NCBI GenBank assembly: GCA_028284805.1
Contig: JANQQZ010000006.1
Coordinates: 1-64,000, forward strand
Reading direction: 5' to 3'
DNA: 64,000 bases
Origin: Phycisphaerales bacterium
Lineage (GTDB): Bacteria; Planctomycetota; Phycisphaerae; Phycisphaerales; UBA1924
Positions 39,878-49,411 of this stretch are shown here, piece after piece (within the stretch, counting starts at the first letter, position 1; each line of letters begins with the position of its first letter). Below the pieces are notes generated by a model. That model was not told where the DNA came from. It saw only the letters and a program-made list of their open reading frames with translations, and searched no databases. Both the position numbers and the translations under genes were made by a program.

Positions 39878-40222
39878 ATGCTGTCCTTCCGTTCCACCGT
39901 GACGATCGCGGCAGTTTTGCTCTCGCTGCTCGCTGTTTCCCTTGGCGCGGGCTGCGCGACGCAGCCCTTGGGCGTGATGCCCGAGCAGTTCGACACGGGC
40001 CAAGCTTCTGCCCAGGTCGCGGGGTTGAGTTGCCCGCTCTGCGCCGAGAGCCTCATCGCGACCGTCCAGGGAGTCGATGGCGTCGAAGCCGCATCGCTCG
40101 ACCTTGAAGCGGGGCTGCTGACCATGACGTTCGGCAAGGTGCCTCCCTCGCCTGCCGACGTCGCGCGATCGATCGAAGACGCGGGCTTCACACTCGTCAG
40201 CTTTGGGCTCGCGACAAACTGA
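39878..40222 (+). CDS. HMA-domain (heavy-metal-associated) lipoprotein
   Basis: SLLAVSLGAGCATQ lipobox; AQVAGLSCPLCAESLIATVQGVDGVEAASLDLEAGLLTMTF. Confidence 0.85.
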   Translation: MLSFRSTVTIAAVLLSLLAVSLGAGCATQPLGVMPEQFDTGQASAQVAGLSCPLCAESLIATVQGVDGVEAASLDLEAGLLTMTFGKVPPSPADVARSIEDAGFTLVSFGLATN

Positions 40223-41064
40223 TGCTTGTTCCGAAACGAACTTTGCTCGCCGCGCTGCTGGCATGCACGCTCACCACCGACGACGTGCGCGCACAACAGC
40301 CAACGAACTCGCCCTCGGCCACGATGCCGGCGCCGGGGCTGCTGTCGCTTCGAGTGATGGTCCGCTACAACCGTTTCGGCGACGACCCGACCGGCGCGGG
40401 GCGGCGCGTCGATGCGTTTCGCCAGATGCTGCACGGGACCTATGGCATCGTTCCGGGCTTGGTCGCGTTCGGTGAAACGGCGCTCGAGCAGGAGAAGATC
40501 GACGCACCCGGCTCTGACGACGGCACACAGTCTGGCCTCGCCGACACGGTACTCGGTGTGCGTTACCGGTTCCTCCGCCATGACACGGGGCCCATCGACA
40601 CGCTGCGGATGGCGGTGCAAGCCGCGGCTCGGCTGCCCACGGGTGCGAACGCGTTCTCGACCGATACGGTCACCCCCTCGATCGGCATCAACCTGACCAT
40701 GATCCGGGGTCGGCACGGGCTTAACGCGACCGCGAAGTATGTGCTCACGACCGGCAGCACACCGCAGCAGCTGTACCCGGGTGATGGGCGGGCGGATCTC
40801 GTTCGCGTGTCGGCAACGCACCTCTACCGGCTTGCGCCCGCGAGCTATGCCGAGTCGAGCGGCGACGCGTGGTTCACTCAGCTCGAGCTGATCGGCTCGG
40901 CCGAGACGAACGGCGACGTGAGCCTCGAGATCGCCCCAGGCGTCCTGTACGAAGCCAGGCGATGGGCGGGCGAGGCATCGGTCCTGTTGCCGATCGCGGA
41001 GGATCTCGAGCATCGCCCCCGCCGAGAACTCGGGATCGCACTCGGTATCCGGCTGCTGTTCTGA
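40222..41064 (+). CDS. Putative outer-membrane/exported beta-rich protein
   Basis: Signal peptide; amphipathic beta pattern with C-terminal aromatic residue (LGIALGIRLLF). Confidence 0.6.
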   Translation: MLVPKRTLLAALLACTLTTDDVRAQQPTNSPSATMPAPGLLSLRVMVRYNRFGDDPTGAGRRVDAFRQMLHGTYGIVPGLVAFGETALEQEKIDAPGSDDGTQSGLADTVLGVRYRFLRHDTGPIDTLRMAVQAAARLPTGANAFSTDTVTPSIGINLTMIRGRHGLNATAKYVLTTGSTPQQLYPGDGRADLVRVSATHLYRLAPASYAESSGDAWFTQLELIGSAETNGDVSLEIAPGVLYEARRWAGEASVLLPIAEDLEHRPRRELGIALGIRLLF

Positions 41065-41129
41065 GAGTTTTCCGCCTTCTCCGCGAACCGACCCGCCCCC
41101 GAGGCGGTCTGAATGAGCGGAGAACGTTC

Positions 41130-41723
41130 GTGACGACCGACCCGGGCTCGCTTCAGATCGACGGTTCCGAAACGCCGCCAAGCGACGAGATGCTGCTCGC
41201 GCGGTTCGTGTCGGGGGATGACGAAGCGCTGGGCGAGCTCGCGGGTCGGCACGAGCGCGCGATGATCGGTCTGGCTCGGGGTCTGGTCGGGAGTGACGAG
41301 CTCGCGCGCGAGGCGGTGCAGGAGACCTGGGTCCGCGTCATCCGCTTCGCGGGCACATACGACGGCAGGGCGAGCGTGAAGACCTGGATGTACACGATCC
41401 TGACGAACAAGTGCCGAGACATGCGCACGACTGAGCGATCGCGAACGCGTCGCGAGCACACACGTCGCTCGCCAGAACCCGCAGGCGAGCGCGGGGCGGT
41501 CGACCCCCGTGTGAGTGAGGCAGTGAGCGAGTTGGAAGAGCCCGGGCGCGAGACGCTGGTGCTCTGCTTCTGCCGGGGCATGTCGCACAGCCAGGCGGCA
41601 GAGATCCTGGGCGTGCCGATCGGAACGGTGAAGAGCCGGGTGCACAAGGCCATCGCCCGCCTGCGCGAACGCCTGGGGGTGGAAGCCGGTCTCAGGGCAC
41701 AGAGCGGGGAGGTGTCGGCATGA
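41130..41723 (+). CDS. ECF-type RNA polymerase sigma factor
   Basis: ALGELAGRHERAMIGLARGLVGSDELAREAVQETWVRVIRFAGTYDGRASVKTWMYTILTNKCRD; ETLVLCFCRGMSHSQAAEILGVPIGTVKSRVHKAIARLRE; GTG start. Confidence 0.93.
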   Translation: MTTDPGSLQIDGSETPPSDEMLLARFVSGDDEALGELAGRHERAMIGLARGLVGSDELAREAVQETWVRVIRFAGTYDGRASVKTWMYTILTNKCRDMRTTERSRTRREHTRRSPEPAGERGAVDPRVSEAVSELEEPGRETLVLCFCRGMSHSQAAEILGVPIGTVKSRVHKAIARLRERLGVEAGLRAQSGEVSA

Positions 41724-43039
41724 GCGACCAACCGAACCCCATGACAGAGCGTGACCTCGAACGCGAGCTGGTGCAGATGACCGAGCCCACGACCGAACCG
41801 AGCGAGCTCTGGCGCGAGGCGCTGCAGCGGGTTCGGCGCGAACGCGGGCGCGGCACGCGGCGGATCCCGGGGCGGAGACGCATCGGACGGGCGACCGGGA
41901 TCGGTGCGCTGGTCACCGCCTCACTCGCGCTCGCAGTGAGTGTCTTCGTCTGGCCGGGTTCGGAATCGGAACCGGTCGTCTTGCCCGAGACGGCCGCGGC
42001 GGCGTCCGCGCCGATCTCGTCTGGGATGGACATCACGCGCGCACTTGATCGGATGCTGCCGCAATCGGCGAGCGTCCGTCGCGATGCCGAACTGAATCGG
42101 CAGTTGCAATCGCTCCAGGACGGGAGAGCGGCATTCGGCTCGTACGATGCCCAGATCGATCTGCGGAGTCGCGCAGACGGCCGATCCCTCAACCTCGCAA
42201 GCGATGAATCGGCGGACATGCGCCCCTCCCGGACACCGATGCCCGCGGCCCCGGCCGAGCCTCAAAGTCCGGCGACGCTGCTCGAGGGCGACGCGGTCTC
42301 TGTGACCGGCAGCGCGGCGGGCACAATGGGTCGTCCCGCGTGGCGCCTGCTCGAACGGCGCGCCGATGTCGGCATCCGCGTGCAAGACGTCGCATCGACC
42401 GCCTCGGCTGTGGAGACCATCGCCGATACAAACGCCGGTGAGTTCGTCAGCGAGCGAAGCGTCCAGGGCGAGGGGCACCGGGCCAAGGCGGGCATCGTGA
42501 TGCGGGTCGCGGCGGATCGGTACGACGCCGTGCTCGAGCAGGTTTCGGCGCTCGGGGCGGTGGTCTCGTCCGAAGCTCGTGCCGATGACCTCTCGCTCAT
42601 GGCGGACGATCTCGACGTCCGCATGCTCTCGGCCGAGAAGACGGAGCGGGACTACTCCGACCTCTACCACAACTACGGGACCTCGGAACGCAACGAGGCG
42701 GAGGGACTGATCCGTCAGTCCGCGGGGGCTCGCTCGGAGGTGAACCGGCTCATGGCGGAGCGGGCCAAACTCGTGGATCGCGCGGCGTGGTCAACGGTCC
42801 GCGTGCTCATCGTCGCCGACCCGCCCCCGAGACCGCCTCGCACCAACTCACAGCCTCGTTCGAAGTCATTTCTCGCGAAGGTCATCGACGAGGCCCGAGA
42901 GGCCGGACACAACGCGGGGCACGGGGTGCTCGTGATCATCCGCGCGGCGACCGTCGCCCTGCCCACGGCGGCGGTGCTGGTGCCGCTGGGGCTTCTGCTG
43001 TGGTGGAGGCTCCGGAAGCGGTCAGGCGGGGGCGAGTGA
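41720..43039 (+). CDS. DUF4349-like membrane protein, probable membrane anti-sigma partner
   Basis: ATGA overlap with ECF sigma; N-terminal TM; RAKAGIVMRVAADRYDAVLEQVSALGAVVSSEARADDL...coiled coil...WSTVRVLIV; C-terminal TM. Confidence 0.75.
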   Translation: MSDQPNPMTERDLERELVQMTEPTTEPSELWREALQRVRRERGRGTRRIPGRRRIGRATGIGALVTASLALAVSVFVWPGSESEPVVLPETAAAASAPISSGMDITRALDRMLPQSASVRRDAELNRQLQSLQDGRAAFGSYDAQIDLRSRADGRSLNLASDESADMRPSRTPMPAAPAEPQSPATLLEGDAVSVTGSAAGTMGRPAWRLLERRADVGIRVQDVASTASAVETIADTNAGEFVSERSVQGEGHRAKAGIVMRVAADRYDAVLEQVSALGAVVSSEARADDLSLMADDLDVRMLSAEKTERDYSDLYHNYGTSERNEAEGLIRQSAGARSEVNRLMAERAKLVDRAAWSTVRVLIVADPPPRPPRTNSQPRSKSFLAKVIDEAREAGHNAGHGVLVIIRAATVALPTAAVLVPLGLLLWWRLRKRSGGGE

Positions 43040-43447
43040 CGACTCCACCACCGTCTCACCCACGAGCATCTGATGCACGGGGCATTTGGCGGTGATCTCG
43101 TAGATGCGTTTTCGCTGCTCGTCGTCCAGGTCGCCCTTGAGCTGCACGTCGCACTCGAAGACATCGCGCGGCTTGCCGTCGATCGTCTTGCGGACATGAC
43201 GCACGTCGACGCGGATGGCCTCGAGGGGCCAGCCCTTTCGATTGGCGTACATCTTGGCGGTGATGGTCTTGCACGACGCGAGCGCCCCCGTGAGCTGAGC
43301 GACGGGCGAGGCGCCGAGGTCCTTTCCTCCGTGCTCGCCCGGTGCGTCGCTCACCTGAACGAACCGCGGCTCGTTCCCGATGTGGACCTCGGTCCGGAAG
43401 GGCTCGACGCCCGTGACCGCGGATGCCTCGTGCAGCGTGTCACTCAT
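43022..43447 (-). CDS. OsmC family protein
   Basis: LTGALASCKTITAKMYANRKGWPLEAIRVDVRHVRK...KCPVHQMLVG two Cys positions. Confidence 0.9.
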   Translation of the reverse strand: MSDTLHEASAVTGVEPFRTEVHIGNEPRFVQVSDAPGEHGGKDLGASPVAQLTGALASCKTITAKMYANRKGWPLEAIRVDVRHVRKTIDGKPRDVFECDVQLKGDLDDEQRKRIYEITAKCPVHQMLVGETVVESSLAPA

Positions 43448-44943
43448 GATCGGTTCTCCTGTTCGGGCCCCAGCCCGAAATAGCGGTTCACGTCGCCCGC
43501 GACATCGCCCGAGCGCGTCATCTGCACGACGCTCAGCAGCCTCTCGAGGTCGCGGCGTTTCTTCTGGGCGAGGAACCCCTCGTCCACGTCGCTTTCTTCC
43601 AGCTCACGCACGAGCCTGTAGCGAGGTGGCTCGACGCGCACGCTCGTGGTCTCGACCACGCCCATGTCCTCAAGGGTGATCAGCCCGTGCTCCACGCGGC
43701 GGTCGCTTCGGTTCTTGCCCACGATGTCGAGCTTCAGCTCGTCCGCGTCCGTATCGGCGTGCGGGGAGCGCCGCATCACGTCCACGATCTCGCGCAGCAG
43801 CGGCGCGGGCGGGTTCTTCCACTCCACGAACTGCTGCTGGATCGCCAGATCGTCCTGCGAGTAGAGCAGCACGCAGCGCGATGGCTCGCCGTCGCGACCG
43901 GCGCGCCCGACCTCCTGGTGGTAGCTCTCGATCGAGCCGGGCACCTGGGCGTGCACGATGAAGCGGATGTCGGGCTTGTCGACGCCCATGCCGAAGGCGT
44001 TGGTCGCCAGCAGCAGCAGGTTGTCTTCGGGCCGCGCCGCCCGAAACTCGTCGTAGACGCGTTTCTTGTCGCGCGGGTCGAGCTTGCCGTGGTAGACCGC
44101 GATGGGGCGATCGGTGATCTCGCGCCTCAGCCGGTCGGTGGAGCGGTCGAGGTCCTTGATCAGCGCGAAGTAGACGATGCCCGTGCCCGGCAGCTCGCCA
44201 GCGACCTCGCGGATGCGTCTGCACTTGTCATCGTCGTCCCAGACATCTTCTGCGGTCAGCTCCAGATTCGGGCGGTCGATGGGTGTCGCGAACAGCGGCA
44301 TCGAGCCCTCGTCCGCGCCGAGCACCGAGCGGACATCGTCGCGAACTTCGGCCGTGGCCGTCGCTGTCAATGCAACCGTGGTCGGCTTGCCGAGCCGCTC
44401 GCGGAACTCGCCCACGCGCGCATACGCGGGCCGGAGGTCGTGCCCCCAGCGGCTGATGCAGTGGCACTCGTCGATCGCCAGCAGGTTCACGCCCCCGGGC
44501 AGAGCGTCCAGAGCGGCGACGAAGTCGGGCTTGAGCATGCGCTCGGGCGTCGCGTACATCAGCTCGTACGCGCCCTGGGCCAGCTTGGCGTACCGCTTCT
44601 CTCGCTCGCGCTTGTCGAGCGTGCTGTTCACGTAGCTCGCGCGGATGCCCTTCTCTCGCAGCGCCGCGACCTGGTCCTCCATCAACGCGATCAGCGGGCT
44701 GAACACCAGCCCCACGCCCGGCGCCTCGCCCGCCGCACTCCGCCGGGCGGCTTCCGCGAGCGACGGCAGCTGGTAGCACAGGCTCTTGCCCGAGCCTGTG
44801 GGCAGCACGACCAACGCGTCGCCGCCGCCGAGAACCCGATCCGTCACCTGTTGCTGCTCGCCATGTAAGCCGGCGTCGCCGATCAACTGTGCCCTCGCCT
44901 GCTCGCGAAAGCTCTCCCATGTCTGTACGCTCTGTGTGTCCAC
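43444..44943 (-). CDS. recQ: ATP-dependent DNA helicase RecQ family
   Basis: VVLPTGSGKSLCYQLP, AIDECHCISRWGHDLRPAY, FGMGVDKPDIRFIVHAQVPGSIESYHQEVGRAGRDG. Confidence 0.95.
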   Translation of the reverse strand: MDTQSVQTWESFREQARAQLIGDAGLHGEQQQVTDRVLGGGDALVVLPTGSGKSLCYQLPSLAEAARRSAAGEAPGVGLVFSPLIALMEDQVAALREKGIRASYVNSTLDKREREKRYAKLAQGAYELMYATPERMLKPDFVAALDALPGGVNLLAIDECHCISRWGHDLRPAYARVGEFRERLGKPTTVALTATATAEVRDDVRSVLGADEGSMPLFATPIDRPNLELTAEDVWDDDDKCRRIREVAGELPGTGIVYFALIKDLDRSTDRLRREITDRPIAVYHGKLDPRDKKRVYDEFRAARPEDNLLLLATNAFGMGVDKPDIRFIVHAQVPGSIESYHQEVGRAGRDGEPSRCVLLYSQDDLAIQQQFVEWKNPPAPLLREIVDVMRRSPHADTDADELKLDIVGKNRSDRRVEHGLITLEDMGVVETTSVRVEPPRYRLVRELEESDVDEGFLAQKKRRDLERLLSVVQMTRSGDVAGDVNRYFGLGPEQENRS

Positions 44944-44975
44944 GACCAGAGCCTAGCGCCTGAAGGAGCAGCCGC

Positions 44976-45974
44976 ATGAAAGTCAGAACGTACGAAAGGC
45001 TCCTGAGGATCATCGAGGGTGATGATCCGAGCAGGATTCGCCGGGTCGGTGCGCTCGTGATCCACGGCATGGGCACGCCCGACTTCGCGCCGAAGTGGCC
45101 CAGGGCAACCAAGCCCTACCCCGACTTGAAGGAGCGCAGGCCGGCCTTCCACCTGCGCATGGCGAAGGCAATCGCCGACAGAATCAAGGTGAAGCACAGC
45201 CCGCTCGACCCGCTCGACATCGCGTGGCAGCCGATCGACTATCACTCGGTCATGGGGCCGTCGCAGCACAACTACCTTCAACGCATCGCATCGAATACAC
45301 GCTGGGACAGTCTCAGGAGTTTCACGCTTTCCGCGCTGGGTGATGCGGCGTCCTACGACTACCGTGATGACGATGACGGCGCGGTGTACAAGCGCATTCA
45401 GATGTCGATCTACAACGCTGTCAGAAGCCTCGCGTCACGGATCGAGCAGGGCGCACCGATCATCCTCTTCGCCAACTCGCTGGGCGGTGCCGTCGTCACC
45501 GACTACATCTGGGACAGGCAGAAGATGGAAGAAGAGCGCAAAAAAACGCTGAGCAAGGGGAACGAGCCGAAGATCGACCCGCTCGCCGATGCGGGGATTG
45601 ACTTCACGACGCAGCTCACCGGCATCGTTACGTTCGGGTGCAACATCCCGATTTTTGCGCACTCCCACAAACCCATCGAGGCCATCGACTTCCCGGACAA
45701 GCTGCCACCGAAGTACAGAAGCGTCGCGCAGTGGCGCAACATCAACGACAAAGATGACGTCCTCGGATTCCCGCTCATCGACCTCGGTGGGCACTACCTC
45801 GCGATGTCGAAGAAGACCAACGACTTCGAGGAGCGTGTCCTTGTTGACATGCCCATCAACACGGACTGGATCCCGTGGCTCGGCACACCGTTTAGCCATA
45901 TGAGTTACTGGACCGACGATGACTTCATCAGACCGTCCGCCGAGATGGTGGCGCGCATCCTCGAAATCGCCTGA
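44976..45974 (+). CDS. Alpha/beta-hydrolase-like protein (serine hydrolase)
   Basis: GALVIHGMGTPDFAPKWPR oxyanion region; IILFANSLGGAVVTDYIWD nucleophile elbow. Confidence 0.65.
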   Translation: MKVRTYERLLRIIEGDDPSRIRRVGALVIHGMGTPDFAPKWPRATKPYPDLKERRPAFHLRMAKAIADRIKVKHSPLDPLDIAWQPIDYHSVMGPSQHNYLQRIASNTRWDSLRSFTLSALGDAASYDYRDDDDGAVYKRIQMSIYNAVRSLASRIEQGAPIILFANSLGGAVVTDYIWDRQKMEEERKKTLSKGNEPKIDPLADAGIDFTTQLTGIVTFGCNIPIFAHSHKPIEAIDFPDKLPPKYRSVAQWRNINDKDDVLGFPLIDLGGHYLAMSKKTNDFEERVLVDMPINTDWIPWLGTPFSHMSYWTDDDFIRPSAEMVARILEIA

Positions 45975-46030
45975 ACGTGCCAGGTTTGGCACGTTGGAAC
46001 ATCCACGCCCTGACCCGCGTTGTCCTCTCG

Positions 46031-46948
46031 ATGAGCGAGCGGGCGCGATCGGTGCTGTTCAAGAAAGAAGCCCGCGCCTTCGCGCTCTCGTGGTCCGCGG
46101 CGCTGCTCGCCGGGTGTACCGTGCCAGGCCCTAAGTCGTCGGGCGACGCGATCAAGTCGCTCGAGCGCGTCGAGTACTCGGACCAGACCGGCACGCGCCT
46201 CTCGATGCTGCGTGCGGGCGACGCGGACGCCCCACGGATCATCTACGTGCATGGCTCGCCCAGCGACGCGACGGCGTTCGCGGACGAGCTCGTCGAGCCA
46301 CTGCCCGGGTTCGAGTCCATCTCGATCGACCGCCCGGGCTACGGCAGGGCAAAGCACACCGGCGCCGTGGGCAGCTTCGAGGCGCAGGCCCGAGCCATCG
46401 AGCCCCTGCTCGTCGAGCGCGACGGGCGCTGGCCCATCCTCGTTGGGCACTCGCTGGGCGGGCCAATCATCGCGCGCGCTGCGGCGGACTATCCAGACCG
46501 GGTTGGCGGGCTGGTGATCGTCGCGGGATCGCTCGACCCGGAGTTGGAAGAGCTGAAGTGGTTCAACCACGTCGCGGGCGCGCCTCCGGTGCGTTGGCTG
46601 CTGCCAGGGCTGCTGAAGGTCAGCAACGAGGAGATGTTCGCAGCGGCCGAGCAGACCCGGAAACTTGCCAAGGTGCTGGATCGGGTGCGCTGCCCGGTCG
46701 CGGTCGTGCACGGCCGAAAGGACGGGCTGGTGCCCTACGCGAACGTGGGCTACATGGAACGGACGCTGATAAACGCGGCATCAATCCGGACCTTCACGCT
46801 CGATGACCAGGGGCACTTCCTGGTGTGGAACGACGAGGGCCGGGGGACGATCCGGGCGGCGGTCAGGCACATCGCGTCCGAGATGACCGACGGCAGCGCG
46901 GACGCCGATGCATCCACAGTCGATACAGATCGAATTCAGGACCGATGA
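46031..46948 (+). CDS. Alpha/beta hydrolase (lipoprotein-like N-terminus)
   Basis: SAALLAGCTVPG lipobox; IIYVHGSPSDATAF, ISIDRPGYGRA, ILVGHSLGGPIIARAAADYPDRVGGLVIVAGS. Confidence 0.9.
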   Translation: MSERARSVLFKKEARAFALSWSAALLAGCTVPGPKSSGDAIKSLERVEYSDQTGTRLSMLRAGDADAPRIIYVHGSPSDATAFADELVEPLPGFESISIDRPGYGRAKHTGAVGSFEAQARAIEPLLVERDGRWPILVGHSLGGPIIARAAADYPDRVGGLVIVAGSLDPELEELKWFNHVAGAPPVRWLLPGLLKVSNEEMFAAAEQTRKLAKVLDRVRCPVAVVHGRKDGLVPYANVGYMERTLINAASIRTFTLDDQGHFLVWNDEGRGTIRAAVRHIASEMTDGSADADASTVDTDRIQDR

Positions 46949-47343
46949 GCACCCCGGAATTCACGATCCTGATCGACGGCGACTGCCCGCTGTGTCGGCA
47001 CGAGGCGAACCTGATGCGCAGGCTCGACCGCGGACGGGGCAATCTGGAGTTGGTCGATATCGCCGCACCCGGGTTCGATGCGGGACGCTATGGGACGACG
47101 CTGGACGCGGTCATGGGGCACATCCACGGCGTGCTGCCCGACGGGCGGCTGGTGACGGGCGTCGAGGTCTTCCGCCGGGCGTACGCAGCAGTGGGCTGGG
47201 GCTGGGCGCTGGGCTGGACGCGGCTGCCTGTGATCCGATTGATCGCCGATCGCGTGTACGCGTTCTTCGCTCGGTACCGGCTCGCGCTGACGGGGCGAAA
47301 GAGCGCGTGCGAAACCGATCGGTGCCGCGTGCCCGGGACCTGA
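46945..47343 (+). CDS. DUF393 (DCC-type thiol-disulfide oxidoreductase-like) protein
   Basis: FTILIDGDCPLCRHEANLMRRLDRGRGNLELVDIAAPGFD; ATGA overlap. Confidence 0.88.
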   Translation: MSTPEFTILIDGDCPLCRHEANLMRRLDRGRGNLELVDIAAPGFDAGRYGTTLDAVMGHIHGVLPDGRLVTGVEVFRRAYAAVGWGWALGWTRLPVIRLIADRVYAFFARYRLALTGRKSACETDRCRVPGT

Positions 47344-47362
47344 GGCATCAGTTCCGGATCGT

Positions 47363-48223
47363 CTAGCCCAGCAGCGTGAGGATCCGCGAGGTGTCGAGGG
47401 GCTCAACGGTCGCCGCGGTCAGCGATGCGTTCTGGAGCACGTTGAGACGAGCCAGCTCTGCGGTGGCCTCCGCGTATTCGGTATCGCGGATGCTGCTTTC
47501 TGCGGCCGCGGCGTTCTCGATGGTGACACCCAGGACGGAGGCGCTGGGCTCGAGCGTGTTCTGGACGAACGCGCCGATCTCACCGCGCGACCTGAGGATC
47601 TCGTCGCGTGCTGCACGCAGGACCTCGATCGCGTTCGTGCTCACCCCGTCCCGCGTCGTGTCGAGCGACCCGCCCGACCCGACGTCGCTGAGCCGGTAGA
47701 CCTCGCTGTCGATCTCTGTCTCGCCCAGATCGGTCACGCCCGCGCTGGCGATCGCGATCTCGTCGCCGCCGGCCCTGAGCGATGCGCCGCCTCGCAGAAG
47801 CGACAGATCGGCGAACGAACTCCGCTGCGCGAGGCGATCGACCGACTGCAGGATCGAGTTGATCTCGAGCTGGTTCGCCTCGCGCTCGGCATCGGACAGC
47901 GCACCCTCGTTTGCGTTCGCCACCGCGAGCGCCTGGGCCTCGGTTAGCAGATCACCGATCGCGCCGAGCGAGCCGTCGGCGATGTCCGCGGCCTGCCTGG
48001 TGCGCTCAAGCGATCGTGACTCGGCTTCGAGCTCGGCAAGCAGTGCCCGCAGGCCCTCGGATGAGATCAGGCCCGCGGGGTCGTCTGCACCCCGGTTGAT
48101 TCTCTGACCCGTCGCGAGCTGCTCGAACACCCCAGCCTGCTGCTGTTGAAGCTGGCCGATGCGCCGTGCCGCGAGGCCCGTCTGGATGCTGCCCGGCCCA
48201 AGTGATCCCCCAGTGGCTTCCAT
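47363..48223 (-). CDS. Flagellin
   Basis: LATGQRINRGADDPAGLISSEGLRALLAELE...ADGSLGAIGDLLTEAQALAVANANEGALSDAEREANQLEINSIL N-domain; C-terminal ATAELARLNVLQNASLTA... Confidence 0.88.
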   Translation of the reverse strand: MEATGGSLGPGSIQTGLAARRIGQLQQQQAGVFEQLATGQRINRGADDPAGLISSEGLRALLAELEAESRSLERTRQAADIADGSLGAIGDLLTEAQALAVANANEGALSDAEREANQLEINSILQSVDRLAQRSSFADLSLLRGGASLRAGGDEIAIASAGVTDLGETEIDSEVYRLSDVGSGGSLDTTRDGVSTNAIEVLRAARDEILRSRGEIGAFVQNTLEPSASVLGVTIENAAAAESSIRDTEYAEATAELARLNVLQNASLTAATVEPLDTSRILTLLG

Positions 48224-48441
48224 CCTGCTCCTCCCTGAGTCGGTAGTGTCCCAGAGAATGGCAGTAGCAATCGGACGGGGTGCAAACCCGGAAAGGGGCC
48301 TCGAACTCGTGCCCCCTACCGATCCGCGGTCGTCAGATGCCATGCAACCCGTGCAGCCCGAACGGATCGGGTCCGGGAAGCAAAACCGTGAGACGCGTCG
48401 ATCTGGCAAGGGGAGAAGCGCGAGGCCCCGATGCGTTCGCT

Positions 48442-48876
48442 TCAGTAGGACTCGGCAGCCTGGTGCGAGTCGTCACCAACCAGGTAGAAACGCCCGATCG
48501 CGACACGGATGGTCTCGCTCGGTTCGGCGTGCATCTCGAACGAGCCCTCCATGGTGCCCCAACTGGTCGCCAGGGGGCACCAACTGCTGTACTCGAAGAC
48601 GTGCCCGGGCTCGATGACGGGCTGCTGACCGACCACGCCCTCGCCCTCGACCACGCTGCGATCGCCGTCGCTGTCGATGATGACCCAGCGTCTGCGGAGA
48701 AGCTGGACGCGCCGGTCCGACTCATTGGCGATGCGGATGCGATACGAGAACACGAATCGCTCCGCATCGGCGAGCGACTCACCGGGCTCGAACGCCGGCG
48801 TAACAGTCACACGGATCCCGTGACTCCGGGTCTCCGATCCCTTGCAACGGCTCTGGGTTTCGACATCGAACGCCAT
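48442..48876 (-). CDS. apaG: ApaG protein
   Basis: GIRVTVTPAFEPGESLADAERFVFSYRIRIANESDRRVQLLRRRWVIIDSDGDRSVVEGEGVVGQQPVIEPGHVFEYSSWCPLATSWGTMEGSF. Confidence 0.95.
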   Translation of the reverse strand: MAFDVETQSRCKGSETRSHGIRVTVTPAFEPGESLADAERFVFSYRIRIANESDRRVQLLRRRWVIIDSDGDRSVVEGEGVVGQQPVIEPGHVFEYSSWCPLATSWGTMEGSFEMHAEPSETIRVAIGRFYLVGDDSHQAAESY

Positions 48877-48937
48877 CGGTCGACCTCCGGAGCACGATAC
48901 GCACCGGGACCCCGATCGGATGCCGCTACGGCGCGCG

Positions 48938-49309
48938 TCAGGCGGACCCTTCTTCGACGTAGACATCCTTCTCGAGCTCGCGCAGGTGCTTAGCCTGGGG
49001 CTCGTAGCCCGATCGCTGGGCGTCGGCCGCCATGCGTTGCAGCAGGTCGTGGATGTACCCGTTGTGGTCGAAGCTCGCGCCCGTCCGCCTGGAGCCCATC
49101 TTGTAGTGCTCCTCGAAGGCAAGCTCGTGGTGCGTGTCGCACAGGCCCTCGTAATAGTCGCGTGCCTGCTCGTAGTCGGGCAGCGTGACCAAGAGCGTCG
49201 TCACCTGCTCGCGTACGTCGTCCGATGCGTCCGACTTGTTCGAGAATTTGAACCCAACCGCGACGATCGCGATGACCACCGCGACGATGATGCCCCCTGC
49301 CTTGACCAT
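48938..49309 (-). CDS. Hypothetical protein with N-terminal TM
   Basis: MVKAGGIIVAVVIAIVAVGFKFSNKSD...; same strand as apaG. Confidence 0.6.
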   Translation of the reverse strand: MVKAGGIIVAVVIAIVAVGFKFSNKSDASDDVREQVTTLLVTLPDYEQARDYYEGLCDTHHELAFEEHYKMGSRRTGASFDHNGYIHDLLQRMAADAQRSGYEPQAKHLRELEKDVYVEEGSA

Positions 49310-49411
49310 GATGCGTCCCCCAGCCGACCAGACCAAGGCCGGCAACCCGATCCTATCGGATCGCAGCGATTCACGACAGACCCGGGTTCGAATCTTGACA
49401 CAGCCTGAGCG

